Made by a program: the position numbers and the translations under genes. From Sclerodactyla briareus (lineage: Eukaryota; Echinodermata; Holothuroidea; Dendrochirotida; Sclerodactylidae): a stretch of 64,000 bases of DNA. Within the stretch, counting starts at the first letter, position 1, and the number at the start of each line of letters is the position of its first letter. The stretch is taken from positions 62,001 to 126,000 of the forward strand of contig JAODTK010005675.1 of the NCBI GenBank assembly GCA_026419785.1, read 5' to 3'. Below the pieces are notes generated by a model. It had not been told where the DNA came from and did no database searches. It worked only from the letters and a program-made list of their open reading frames with translations. This document shows, one piece after another, positions 33,722 through 45,444 of this stretch.

Positions 33722-35110
33722 CAGGGGCGGCGTGCATTTTTTTTTTTTTTTTGGGGGGAAGGGGGGGAGGGGGGAGGAGGGGCATCATTAGGTGATAACT
33801 ATTTAAGCCGAGCGCCAACACAGGCGCGCAACATAGTTACGTACAAATGTTCTTCAGATAGCAGGAAAAGACCTTCCCACGCCTTATAGAGGTAAAGCAA
33901 CATCATAAATTTGCAAAACTTCCAACTTCTTTATTCCCGGGAAATATTCTCGAAAATATGTCAGATGATAATCTTCTGGTTATTTTAACGTATTTTGAAC
34001 CTCTTAGTTTATGCATTCAGAGGTATTTACCAGGGGTTCTCAATCCCAATGATGGGTTTCAGATGGGTCAGAAATATGTGAAATAAATTAGTGTGCCACT
34101 GACTGATCTATCTAAGCTGCCCCGCTCGAATTTTTGGAGTAAAGTGTTCTCCGTTGCCAAATGGCGAGTTCCAGATGGTCATTTTTCATTCAAAATAATT
34201 GAAATAAACCTAAAGTTCGAATGGAAGAAAAAAGGAATTTCAATTTAGCCAACAGTATGTTGATACGATTATATCTTATAAAAACAGAGCGGCACCATTT
34301 GTTGCCGCGAAGCTTATCGGAAACTTCAAATTATGATCTTCTCAGATATTGGTGAGCCCGGTGCAATTTTCATGGAGTACATGAAAAATAAAAAATTTTC
34401 AAATTGAAATGATTACAAGTTCAAGTGGTTTGTTTCGTACTATCCATTCGAAGCGGCACCCTTAGTTGCAGCGCAGCGTAGCGAAATTTCGACATTAGGT
34501 CTTCTCAAATGCCAATAGGGTGATCTCAGATGCTATTTTTCATGTGATAATTCAAAATAACCTTGACGCATAATGAATGTATGAAATTCCTTGTCCACCG
34601 CAGCCACCTATGTTCCTTGCTAATTCAAGGCTATCCAAGCGAATCGGCCGCCATTGTTTGCCAGCAGCGTAGCAAATACTATACTTTGAAATTATCACTA
34701 TCAAATGCCAAATGGATTTCCAGATGGCGATTTTCAATAAATAAATTAAAGTCAACTTTGCAAATTAGAATGAATTTCATCTTAGCCTCTCTATGTCCAT
34801 ATGCGATTTGGGGCCTATAATGCGAGCGGCATAATTGGTTTCCGCACAGCGTAGCAAATCTATTAAAGTAAGGTCTTCACAGATGTCCAATGGTGAGTGC
34901 CGGATCGAGCCATTTTTATCTGGAAAATAAAAAACGAATGAATAAACTTCACAAATGAAAGTAAATTTCACCTTAGCTGTGCTATGCAAAATTTTCCAAA
35001 TTGGGTGTTCTTAGACCCCAAATGGTGAGGGCCAGATGTCCATTGTTATATTAATAAATTAAAATAAACGTCACACATTAAAAAAGAAATCACTTCAGCA
35101 GTTCGTGCGA
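33722..35110 (+). repeat. Tandem array of about 165-190 bp units behind a hAT-like end
   Basis: A CAGGGGCGGCGTGCA word at 33,722 is followed by T and G runs, then by a decayed copy of the palindromic motif (33,801-33,837). From about 34,100 a unit repeats at least four times. The landmark AGCGGCACC or its variants occurs at 34,288, 34,452, 34,644 and 34,825, and each time is followed by GCGTAGCAAAT-like, AGGTCTTCTCAAATGCCAAT-like and AAATAAATTAAAA-like words. The array may lie within one decayed element whose right end I could not place. Confidence 0.7.
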
Positions 35111-35825
35111 TTTTAATAGATTAAAGTGGGCATACATACCGGTTATTATTGTCCATCTTGAATAATCTAGTAGGCCTAGTCAAGCGACCAGCATTACAGT
35201 CAGGCGGTTATCACTTGTATTGCAAATACTAACTAGTGTTTACTTCTTGTTGACGAAGTTAGCGCTCAGCCAAGAGTATCTCTACATCTATAACTGACTG
35301 GTGAATATGGGCAGATTCCAGATTTCGCTACACGCTGCAATATCGCAGACCAGGCTGTCAACGGGTTCGATACCGCAACATTTTGTTGAACTTAAGAAGG
35401 ATTCTAGTTTCAGATTTATTTAGGCCATGTTAATCGATTGCCTATATTCCATCATGGACGCGTCCACCCCCCCCCCCGACCCCCCGCTTGCGCCGCCTGT
35501 GAATAGCACAAAAACAACTTACAATCACGGGCATGCGTGTGTAAAATGATGCTTATTCGCTTCCTCTCCGGCCGGTAGAATACCTGGGCTGCAATGACTG
35601 AGGTTGGTTGTTGGTTGACGCTATGTATATTTGATATCAAATGTAAAGCGCGATCTAGAGACAGACATATTCGCAGGTAAGGGGGGCTTACTAATCTCGA
35701 TATAGTTCAGGTATTTTCAACGATTATCAAAGAACAATTGACTATAAAGTTTACTTTTTTCAATTTGATTGACAAAATTTTATGACACCGTCGACAAAAA
35801 AAAATTGGGAGGGGGGGGTCCTGGC
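35111..35825. other. No gene seen
   Basis: C-run and G-run words occur at 35,466-35,483 and 35,808-35,818. No open frame longer than about 62 codons is present and no repeat is recognised. Confidence 0.5.
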
Positions 35826-36207
35826 CACCACGGGCCTCAATGGGAACGACGCCACTGCCTCTGTCATGTATATAATCTTATGTTTTACCACGGTGTCTAT
35901 CCTGGAAGCTCTCAAATCTCTCTCAAGAACCGTCTTGGATTTTTTTTCCAAGAATTGTGGGCAGATTCTTTAGGCATCTGGGTTATTCTTCTCTTTTGGA
36001 TGTTGTGGCTCAGGGTCTTTCATGGGGATTTTGGTCGTTCTGACCTTTTTACACTCCAACATATAAACTACAACCTCCGTGCCCAAGTTTGAAAACGTGC
36101 GCGTCCTGATTACATTGCTATACCGCATTTTTCAGGCAGTTATAGCTTTTGCGCATTTACGAGAGTTTTAAAGAATCTCAGATTAATCGCTGAAATTTCC
36201 TTCTTCG

Positions 36208-36246
<39 letters not shown>
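35826..36246 (+). mobile_element. Possible LINE 3' end with ATT microsatellite tail
   Basis: The frame near 35,838-35,895 reads ERRHCLCHVYNLMFYHGVYP. This resembles the LERRRxxxxLCxxYKLxxxxxP segment near the C-terminus of Jockey- and CR1-group ORF2 proteins. The following frame (about 36,020-36,180) is weakly similar to the last part of such proteins. A pure (ATT)n run at 36,208-36,246 closes the segment, the usual 3' tail of some LINE families. No reverse transcriptase core is present. The evidence is one good motif plus the tail. Confidence 0.45.
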
Positions 36247-36247
<1 letters not shown>

Positions 36248-38950
36248 TTATGTAATTATTACCGGAGGCCTTATACTAGACAAGGCATATCTTATAAGTC
36301 GTTCCACGTTACCCTCTCCCTTTGTGTGGGACCTTCCGGGGTGACTTGTCAGCGTGTCAAGAATAGCGAATGCCTCATGCGGCAGCCCTACGGGAACATC
36401 TCTGTGACAACTGCATTTTTTGCGTCTTAAATCAGTACCAGAGTGGCGTACGGTGGGGTTGTGTACTAGATGACAATGATTGGTGTAAAACACTTCGATA
36501 ACGATACCGTTTTGATAAGTGCTAGGCTCGGAAATAGTGGATCCAGGCTCCATGAAATGACTTCTTCCACATGCACACAGTGGTTACACGGTTGTTGAAA
36601 TATTTTCTTACGTCACGCACGTACGCTGTCCGATGGACGTAAAATAATGCTACCGAAGCAGGACCCTTCACAGCTGTCATGAATATTATTCGAGACAAAC
36701 GCGCGAGATTTCGCCGGCGTTCGTCCACGTTATAAAACTTGTCGAGTTCCTCCGCGCTGAGAGGGCCTGCCCTGGGCGAATGTCCCGTAGCCGGGTTTGC
36801 GTATAGTTACCATAGGGTTGAACATTGATGAACAATTAAGACGTGAAACTTTAAAGAGGCATCATCGTTTCGCAACACCCGCAGTAATTGGACGTGTGGA
36901 TGACAAAAAACCGTCACGGTTATCGTCATCTATTTTTTTGTTTTACATGACATATTATCGTGATGATGTACCGATCGCTATCGAATTGCAATGGAGGTTT
37001 TTATTGTGACGTTATGTCAACTTCGCTGTCGCTTTTCGTCAGTAGCTACCAGAAACAATGCCTCCTTAAGTACCGTATAGCCGCAGGCGTGATTTTCCTC
37101 GTCTCTAGGAAGAGTTGGGTTCGATGATCTAAGCCATGTATTTTCTTGGAGAAAAATTTGATACTGCTGAACTTTCATTCTCTCGCGAGAATGGGGAAGA
37201 CCGATAGAGGAATACCAACCTATTTTATAACGCTGGTAGATTGTTCTTGGACTTTGCCATTTCAACCAGGACAACATACTCGGCAATGAATCAACGCCAA
37301 CGCCTATTTCCCTATACTCGGTTTGTAGAGGAAAGTTCCGAGTTGGATCCAATCAAATAATGAGGTTATTGTTGTTGCTGCTGGTTAATACATTTCACCA
37401 CAAAACCGATATTTATGGCAATTCCCAAAATCGTCATACGTCGATACAAAAAACTGACAAAGAAACCACGGCGCATGGTTCGATGCATAGTCTTGTACGG
37501 GATGTCTGAAATGCTTCGATGATCACTTTTCTGTTCTACAGTCTAGCATATTCCTATTAATTTTAGAGCCTTTTGGCGCGTCAAGAATTAACAGGAACTT
37601 TATCGATATAGTACTCATAGCTGTGTGTTGTTTTTGACCTTGTACCGGGTCTAATCTACGGATATGTAGAACTGAAATCGACTAGAGGGACAACCTAACT
37701 GCCAAAGATGAAATAGTCATTTTCAGCAGAACACCAAATACTTATTGCGATAACTAACATGACTATTATTAAGCAGGAGCCCGAACTCCCGCATAATAAT
37801 GTATCCCACTACTTCTGGCCGGAGCTCGTCTGGCTCTTAGTCGCTTCTGATCCATTTCTTACGACCATTCTGATTGGTCGAATCTTCGATACTGGGTCTT
37901 CGCCTACGTCCTGGCCCTTGGTTCCAGTAATCGGCGAGGTCGTTTCAACCGCGTTTAAGGTCGTCTGCTCGTTTCATGTTCGCGTCGTTTGCCGGTTTGT
38001 CAGGGGTTCCCCCTCCTTCGCAATTCGTTTGCTATGCTGCTTTGACCAGCATCTCCCCCGCCCCGTCGTTCGTCACCTCGCTGACCTTCGTAACCCTGCT
38101 CTCCGCTCTCCTCCTTCATTTTGTATTTCTTGGATTTGTGTGTTCACCGTGGGAAGTTGACGTCAGTGTTTCGGCCCAACGGTGCCAGGGTCGCTCAAAG
38201 TGTTGGAAAATTCTCGTATTCTCCGTATGCTGATCGTCCCCTGTAATCGCTCCCCGGCACCCCATTGCGCCCATCCTTCGTCCACTGGGCTTGAAGACGT
38301 GACGTGTTTATATCCGACGTCTGTATCACCCAAAGGCCCTCCTGTTTTGTATCGTGGTCGGTGATTGTTTTTTTTGTACGATTGAATGCGTATTCCCAAC
38401 ACTGGTGGGTTCCGCGTCGGCACCAGAGGACCCGCCACCACGGCATTGATGTTATCGTGATCTCTACAAATACGCTCATTGCTTACCTCCCCTTCATGCA
38501 AGCGAACTGGCAACCCACTTCCTATCATCATTTCCCGTCCAGAGGCACTTCGCACTGTTCCTCTGCATTTAAAAAGTTATTGAGAGATGTACTGATATGG
38601 CTACTATTATGCAATGGATTGCACTGACTCGATCTCTTCGTGTGCTTCTGGTGTTCTCTATCTCCTGCACTCTGTACCGATGTCCCCCCGTAACAATGAC
38701 GTTATCCGTCACTGCAGCATTCCGACTCGAGCCGACGCTTCTACTGGCGTTGAGTTACCTTCAAATATCTGCCTGTCCATTTTAGAACGGCAAAAGGCCG
38801 CTCTGTTCCTGGATAATTTCCTCGTAATCTTCCCTTCGAAATTTCCATTACTGTCGCTCACAGGTTTATCAGCGTTATGCAGTCCAGCGGTTCGTCCCAT
38901 GATCCATGCAGGTGGTCTTGCCTTTTGTTAGCTGTCAGCTTTCTTCCCCG
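36247..38950. other. No gene assigned
   Basis: Open frames on the minus strand at 36,248-36,553, 36,522-36,728 and 37,017-37,352 (101, 68 and 111 codons) and on the plus strand at 37,759-38,160 (133 codons) are the longest. None shows a domain I recognise, and no splice signals link them in phase. From about 37,850 the plus strand becomes C/T-rich, grading into the array that starts near 38,960. Confidence 0.35.
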
Positions 38951-38959
38951 ACACCTCGC

Positions 38960-40345
38960 TAATACGTGTCTTTTTTCTGGATAATAAAAATGGCAGCTGA
39001 TCTATTACAGCTTCTAGTGGTACCCCCGCTTTGCATTTCAGACTCCACGAATCTCCCTTAGTGTTATCCCTTCATCCACGGGGCTCCTCTCTTGCTCCCT
39101 CACTACTTTCGCTGATACTTCCGTTTCTGCGATATATATTTTGAAGCCGTTCATTGTGCACTGCCAGCGTGTCCACCGCTCGTCACTTCAGGCTTCACGA
39201 TATCCCGGTGTGTGTTCTCTTCTCTTTCCGGGTACCTTATGCTTTCGGCACCTTTCTAAAACTTTTGTTTTCTGGGGACCAATAAATATGGAGATAATCC
39301 ACCGTCTCGGTTAGCCTTTATTACTGCTCTGTAACTCAGGCGTCACTTTGATCCCCATTAGAAGCATTTCCGTCTGCATTTGTTTGCGGCAATCCTGCTT
39401 TCGCGCACCCGCAAAACTTTTGTTTCTGGGACAATTAATAAGTTATAAATCCTTCGTTTGTCTCATCGCTTCCGCCCGTCTGGAATTCAGACGCCACGTT
39501 GTCCTCCGATCCGGTGTGATTCCCTTTCGTGCCGGTTTTTCCCCCTCCTTCGCTTTTCGGCCCCCGTCGCCAGCACTTTCGTTTCGGGACAATAAATATG
39601 TGATAATCCATTGTCGCTCACAGCGTCTCGCCTTTCGGCAATTCCGACGCCCGGCCATTAACCCGATGCCATCTCTCTCGTTGTGTATTGGGTAGCAGGT
39701 CGTTCCTTATTCTCCTCCATACCCGTAATGCGATGAATGTTTTCAATTATGCTGTTATATTATCATTATGCCGAGATGTTCTGAGTTGTGGAACTCGTTG
39801 TCATTTGCAACACATTGGTGTCTTTACCTTCTCGACCAGTCAGGTATCTACTAACAGCTCTGTCCTTGTTTAGGAATCAAAGAGGACTGATTTCTGGGAA
39901 AAAAACAAATGATATGGTGATAATCCTCCGTCGTTCACAACGCTTTTTTGTCCCTGGTAATTCAGACGCGACGTTGTCATCTTCGGGTTATTCGTTTTCT
40001 TGCCGGTTTCCTCTTCACTTTCGGCACCGCTCGCCAAAAACTTTCGTTTCTGGCCAATAAATATGTTTGTTATCCATTTTTTTTCACAGCGTTATCGCCT
40101 TCCGGCACTGTCCGGCGGCCGCCTTAACCCGATGACAGTCCTCTCCGCTCGTTGCTGCTTTTGGCGAGCATTTCTCCCTTATTCTCCTCCATATAATTGT
40201 AGTGGCAACAATGTTTTTCATGATGCTGTTATCATTATCAATTTGTACCGAAGATGTTCTAGTTTAGACTCGTTGGTCATGTACAACCAATTGGCGTCAT
40301 TACGCTCCTCGACAATCAGGTTAATCTACTACCTCTCTGTCTTTT
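38960..40345 (+). repeat. Minisatellite array with higher-order structure
   Basis: A unit of about 150 bp with the landmark TTTCTGG-ACAATAAATATG followed by TGATAATCC starts near 38,970, 39,125, 39,268, 39,420 and 39,573, then near 39,890 and 40,040. The last two long copies (about 39,420-39,885 and 39,890-40,345) are each built of two 150-bp units plus a 165-bp spacer that holds TTATTCTCCTCCATA, GATGCTGTTAT-ATTATCA and TCGACCAGTCAGG-like words. The array has therefore been duplicated at the level of a compound unit of about 460 bp. Open frames through it have no domain content. Confidence 0.8.
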
Positions 40346-40699
40346 AAAATCAAAGATGCTGTTCCCGTCGTTTTTGGAAATATTTTCTCCTGTTTTTCCA
40401 AAACGACTCGCGTGACTTTTTCACCTGTTGACTCTCCTTGCACGTGGAAAGTGCTTCCGTCTCCAGCGCTGTGACACCCGTTTTCTTCCCTCGCTGGAAA
40501 GAATCAGCCCTTACTACATCACAGCATTGTTGTGGAGGCTGATATTGAATCCAATACATTGTACCGTCCATGATAGTTGTGTCGGTGCTCCGTCTGTGGC
40601 AGGTAAGAACTGAAGCGTTCCAGAAATGGCTCATGATAAGTGGTGACCGGTGGTGGAAGGTACCGGGAGGTTGGGCTGGGGTTCATGGCAGGTCATTTG

Positions 40700-41815
40700 T
40701 GAGTATAGGGCGTAGTATCCCTGAGAAAAAATTAATGGTAGTACAGGGGTGGGCTGGCCGGCGAAGTCTTGAGATACGATGTAGGCCCGTCTGGGCAGAC
40801 CCCCATGACGTCCATTGACTCTGTTACACGGGGGTAGGCCTGCTCCAAGATAGATCTTATCGTAACTATGGGATGATGAACGACAGCTGGGTCACGTAGA
40901 CAATTACAGTCGCTCCGTCTCCAGATGGCAGTCCCAGTGTCGCACGGTTTTTGAGGAAATTCCAGATCCAGCTCCACTCTCGATTCTCTCTGAGGAATCG
41001 CCTAGGGATTGACATCCCCCCCCCCCCCCGAACCGTGCGATCTCTTGGTTTCATCCTCACACTCGATCTTAAACGATGCTGGTTCGTGGTCGTTGATGCT
41101 CAGTCGAGGAGTCCACAGACTGTGCAGAATCGCAAAGGGCTCGACCTCTGCTGCTGCTTGACACGAGGACCTTACCCAGGGTAGGGGCCTTCTCGGCTAG
41201 ACTCAATAGGTCAATGCCATATCTCGGGGCCTCTTCGGCCGTATTATCGTCCATGGAGCGGACTCGTCACAAGCCTTCATGACTTCGTAGAGATCCGGCT
41301 TGATGAAGCCACTTTATACTCACACATGGAAAGTGCGGCTACTCTCTTCTTCAACTCGGGCTCCGTCGATGGTATTCGGGAGGACGGTCGGTATTTCTTC
41401 AACAGCCAATGGCATTTGGCTATTATCTTGACCATTTCGCCAATTGTATTGGCCTTGGCTCCGATGACGTCATTGCATTCTGACGTATCAATCACGGAGT
41501 CGGTTTTGTCGCTTTCGTATCGGAATCACGTCCTCGTTGTCATGGTGAGTATCGTCTATGGCGTTAAGCGTAGTTCGGGCTGGTACCTGGTGAATTTTCC
41601 TCCAGTGAGTCGTTGTTGTTTCTGATGTTCCATGGGAAGCATGGTGTTAGAACTTCCGTAGATGAAGGGTCTTGGTGTTGCTGACCGGCGACTTTTCGGC
41701 TGTATTTCTCGTCGAATGATGACGTAGTGGGGTAGCCGAAAGATTGTCTTCATGGTGGTAGGAAGAACGAATTTGTCGTCCCATTCCAGAAGGATGGATC
41801 TGTAAACAGAAGACG
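40700..41815 (-). pseudogene. Unassigned block with decayed protein-like frames
   Basis: The minus strand carries several protein-like open segments of 60-80 codons in changing frames. One at 41,556-41,815 follows a good acceptor (GTCTTCTGTTTACAG) and includes EWDDKFVLPTTMKTIFRLPH. One at 41,277-41,495 includes IGEMVKIIAKCHWLLKKYRP. Others lie at 41,069-41,254 and 40,732-41,060. Balanced composition and the lack of simple repeats suggest a coding origin now broken. I recognise no family, and it may be host or element-derived. It ends about 180 bp before the L2-like LINE. Confidence 0.35.
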
Positions 41816-41987
41816 ATTCTTTGAGTATATTTCATGACAAATTAGATGTTATTTACAAAAATGAATATTGCTATTTGTACCGTTCACCGGAATATGTTTA
41901 TAATTAGTTTACTCTTGGCTCACTGGTTACATATTTGGCATTCAAATAAATATTCGATCATATTCTACTTACCCCCATCGCCATAAA

Positions 41988-43690
41988 TCTTATTAATAAT
42001 AATAATGACGACTTGATAGAGCGCCTATTGCAAAAAGCCTCCAGGCGATTTACAGACCTAATAAACAAACGGAAGGCGAAAGGAACCAGAAATGAAACAT
42101 AAAGACCAGAGGAACCGAAAGACAAAACAAGGGAGAAACACACAAAAAGACCAGAACAAAGGATTTGTCCAGACAGATAATGCTGGGTGAAGAGGAACGT
42201 TTTAAGAGATACTTTAAAGTAGCCACAGTCGGGGCCAGAGAATAAGTTTGGAGAGCATTCGCATAAGTGAGGAAGAAGCAGAAGCAAACAACGCTCCCCA
42301 TAAACTTGATGGAGGCGGGCCAATTTGAAGCTGATTGCTAGTTGCTGACCAAAGTCTAGAAGGAACATGCGCTGACCACCCGAGAGAATCGGACCTACAG
42401 TTTACAGCTTTGTAATTTAGTGAGTAAAGAATTTTAAAGCATCTCTCCTTAAATGGAGGCCAGTGAAGCCTGCAGAGCATGGAGTGATATGCACCCAACG
42501 AGGACACAGAGAAAAGTCGAGCAGCAATGTTTGGCACTCGCTGAGCTTGTTAATTAGGTTGTCATGGAGGCCAAACCCAATGAATTGCAAGCATCCACTA
42601 TATGTGACAAAGGCATGGATCAGCGTGGTGGTGGTCTTCTGATCGAAGTACAGGCGAATGTCCCCAATCATTCTAATTGCTACAGGGCAGCTTTACAAAG
42701 GGTTTTCACAGCTAGACATTCAAAGAGTCCATGATTAGTCCTAAATTGCGAACTTGGATACAGGTTCGATGACATAGTTGCCGACATTGATGGTACGACG
42801 CCAAGAAGAACTCCGAAGGAAGAGAAGTAACAAACTCTGTCCTCTTGTCATTCAGCACAAACATATTGGAACGGCACCAGGATCTTATGTTGGTGATACA
42901 TGCTTCCCTCTGATTCACAGCGACTGAACGATCAGAAGGGTCGAATGTCAGATAGAGCTGAGTGTCGTCAGCTAGGCGACAGACTGGGAATACCGGGGCT
43001 GCAACAATGTCTTGTAGTGGAGCACTGAAGAGTATGAAAGCAATAGGCCCAATGACAGCTCCCTGATGGAACACCCAATCAAGAAGGGTAATGGTAATGC
43101 GGGACATCATATTATCACTAGTAACAGACTGAGTTCGACCGCACAAGTAGCTAGCAAACCACTCAAGCGCCTTACCAGTAACACCGTATCCTCTCGCAAA
43201 GGCGATTGTCAGCTGAGAAGGGTCTATGGTGTCGAATGCAGCAACTAAAATCCGAGAGCAGAACCAAATACTTCGGTCGCTTTTATCAAGCTCAGATAAA
43301 GATTTCGTTCTGTACACGAAGCAGTGCAGTTTCGGTGCTATGAAAAGGACGGTAAGCCGAATGCATAGGGGCATGAAGCTGGTGTTCAACAAGATAGCGT
43401 TGCAGCTGATCGACAGCCACTCGTTCAATACCTTTCCCAAGAAAAGGAAGATTTGAAATCCTGCGGTAGTTGGCGAAGCTCTCAGCATCCAAGCCTGTTT
43501 TTTTTCCGCATCGAGTGCACATGTATGCTTCAGTAAAGATGGAAAAACACCGGAAGACAAGAGTTGTTTACGATCCTAGTAATAATAGGAAGAACGTGAA
43601 AAAAGATCTGAAGTTGGCAGGTTAGAGGATCCAAAGAGCAGGACTTAATAGTGGAGACCTTGATGATGCGGAGTACCTTATTTAGTATAT
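41988..43690 (-). mobile_element. L2-like LINE, 5'-truncated and decayed
   Basis: On the minus strand the sequence begins within the reverse transcriptase: KSCSLDPL (about 43,650), ANYRRISNLPFLGKGIERV, FHSTETALLRVQN, then AAFDTID and GYGVTGKALEWFASYL, and the catalytic LADDTQLYLTF. These are the wording and order of L2-clade proteins. The C-terminal half follows in other frames (LIHAFVTYSG, HITP, VPSRLWSATSNQLQ, VSLKTFLFTQHY). The 3' end is marked by GCGCTCTATCAAGTCGTCATT and an ATT tail (complement of about 41,988-42,020). The endonuclease is missing. Several frame breaks are present, and the PQG block before the catalytic Asp pair is altered to HQG. Confidence 0.85.
42712..43560 (-). pseudogene. 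L2 reverse transcriptase, longest intact segment
   Basis: This 282-codon open segment is the longest in the window. AAFDTID lies at about residues 107-113, GYGVTGKALEWF at 124-135, ADDTQLYL at 197-204 (the YADD-type Asp pair intact), and NIRSWCRSNMFVLNDKRTEF at 224-243, the thumb-side block of L2 and CR1 enzymes. The first 100 residues are in a shifted frame relative to the real protein: the expected fingers region is read in another frame at 43,292-43,522. It is part of the LINE above and not a host gene. Confidence 0.85.
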
Positions 43691-43876
43691 TTTAGTAGTT
43701 GTTTTTGGAGTTGTTGAAAATTGGAACTGGACGAGCTCAACTCCTCTATGGGTTACAACATATATTAGTCACGTCTCACGACAGCTATGCGTGCAACAAC
43801 GTGTTCTACCGCACACGCTACAGGATGTACAGCAGACACATAATACATCATCAGAGTGGGGTCATGAACTTACGAT

Positions 43877-44142
43877 ATCACTCACTCACTCACTCACTCA
43901 CTAACTTCTTCACTCACTTATAGGGGTGAATGCCAGCATGGCACATAACTACATTTACCTCCCCGCCCCCTTCCTAACTTCGAGCGAGCAACTAATCCAT
44001 GGGCAATTACCCTATCTCTCAGTTCAAAGAATAGATTACCCGTTCATCAACGCAGAGTGGCGGTGGGGTCGCTCCCACGCTGACCCTCCCACCCGCCCCC
44101 CCTCCACTCCTCCCCACTCACCCACTCAATCAATCAATCATT
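43877..44142. repeat. ACTC and AATC simple repeats
   Basis: (ACTC)n lies at about 43,880-43,918 with one interruption, and (CAAT)n at about 44,127-44,142 behind a C-rich tract (44,085-44,120). These give proline-, serine- and histidine-rich open frames without meaning. Confidence 0.8.
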
Positions 44143-44149
44143 AGAGTAC

Positions 44150-45440
44150 ATCCAGGAGGCGCCTTGTCGCATTTACTTTTGATTCGACGCACTGCACGAC
44201 CAGACCTATAATTAGTCACAGCTCATGGCTCAGTTCACTTTCGATGACCCCACCATCCAAGGCATTGCCTTATTCGGTGTCCTGGTGAAGGAATCGCGAG
44301 CTGACAATGGTGCAGTATCCCATTTATTCACCCTTGCTAGGCCTTGAATAGGATCGCTCCTCTGTCGGGCAAGTATACCATAAAGAAAAATAGATTCTAC
44401 GCAAAACCAGATGGGGGCCCTCTCAACGAGCTACCGAACCAACTGGTTGTAACTGGTTGTAATGTTGTAACCAAGACACGATGGGATAGTTCACTAGAAA
44501 ACGCGTCAATATATTCAAAGACGCCTCATTGCATGCTGGGTTACGAATCAAACAGGGTCCCCAGTAGGTGAAGGTTGCTAAACACACCGACTTTGGTCTT
44601 CTGCTCCGATAACCTTACCGCCAACGCCCATGCTGCATGCAGTAATATAATGGCTGTCTATGTCATGCTTTGGCGTAACGCTATCTCAGGGCCAGCGGCC
44701 CCGCCATTGACGTAGCTAGAAGTTACTTGGCCAGGGCCAATTCCTTCGAAGTAAATTGTTCCAGATTTTTATAGCGCCTTATCGTTTTACCCAGTTTCAA
44801 AGTGCTCCGCAGTCATCACCCCTGCTCGTTGGTAACTTTTCACAGCGTGAATCCTAGCTGATCGCACCTGGCACGCGCACACTGCCAGTTAAGCTTTATA
44901 TTTGTTCCCCAAGGGACTTCCCATAGGTGGATGCAACACCTGTCGAGTAACTTTATGTGAGTTACTTAACAGGTGATACACCGGGTGGAGTGAATCAATA
45001 GATTAAGCCTTGCTCAATGGCACGAACCCACAAACTGGTTTACGAGCTCGGCGCCTTAAGCATTAAGCGCACCACGCTCTCTATTGTGTTTTGTCGCAGT
45101 TACTAGACTAAGCGAGCCATCCATCGGCATATGCGCGATTATGCGCATGAATTATTTGCCTTGCTTGAGGAGTTGGCGTCCCACGAGGGGATCAGGGAGG
45201 AGAGCACACCCTCTTCAGAATCCAGGTGCGCCAATGAATGATAGGCTCTAAGGGCAGGCCCTTGACCCACGCCGAAGCTCGGGATTGAGTCGTCTTGCAC
45301 TCGATTCACAGCACGAATGTCACCCCCCCCCCCCCTTGCTAAAAACCTGTATCCGCCGCTTGGTCTAAAACCGTTGATGGTCTGCCTCCGAGAGAAATTG
45401 AGGGGCGCAGGCCGGTCTCTTGACCCTCCTACAAACAAAC
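44150..45440. other. No gene seen
   Basis: A C run is at 45,320-45,334. A short inverted pair lies near 44,948 and 44,962 (GAGTAACTTTATGTGAGTTACTTAA), a small hairpin without a clear partner. Open frames are short and uninformative. Confidence 0.45.
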
Positions 45441-45444
45441 CCTT

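Noticed and set aside
35830-35848. GACGCCACTG as a right-hand hAT-like end
   Set aside because: The same bases code for ERRHCL in the LINE-tail motif, and no matching left end with the same 8-bp flank was found.
37759-38160. 133-codon plus-strand frame as a gene
   Set aside because: C/T-rich sequence grading into a minisatellite; the frame has no domain and biased composition.
38960-40345. CRISPR-like array
   Set aside because: The units are long, diverged and contiguous, without short identical repeats separated by unique spacers, and the DNA is animal.
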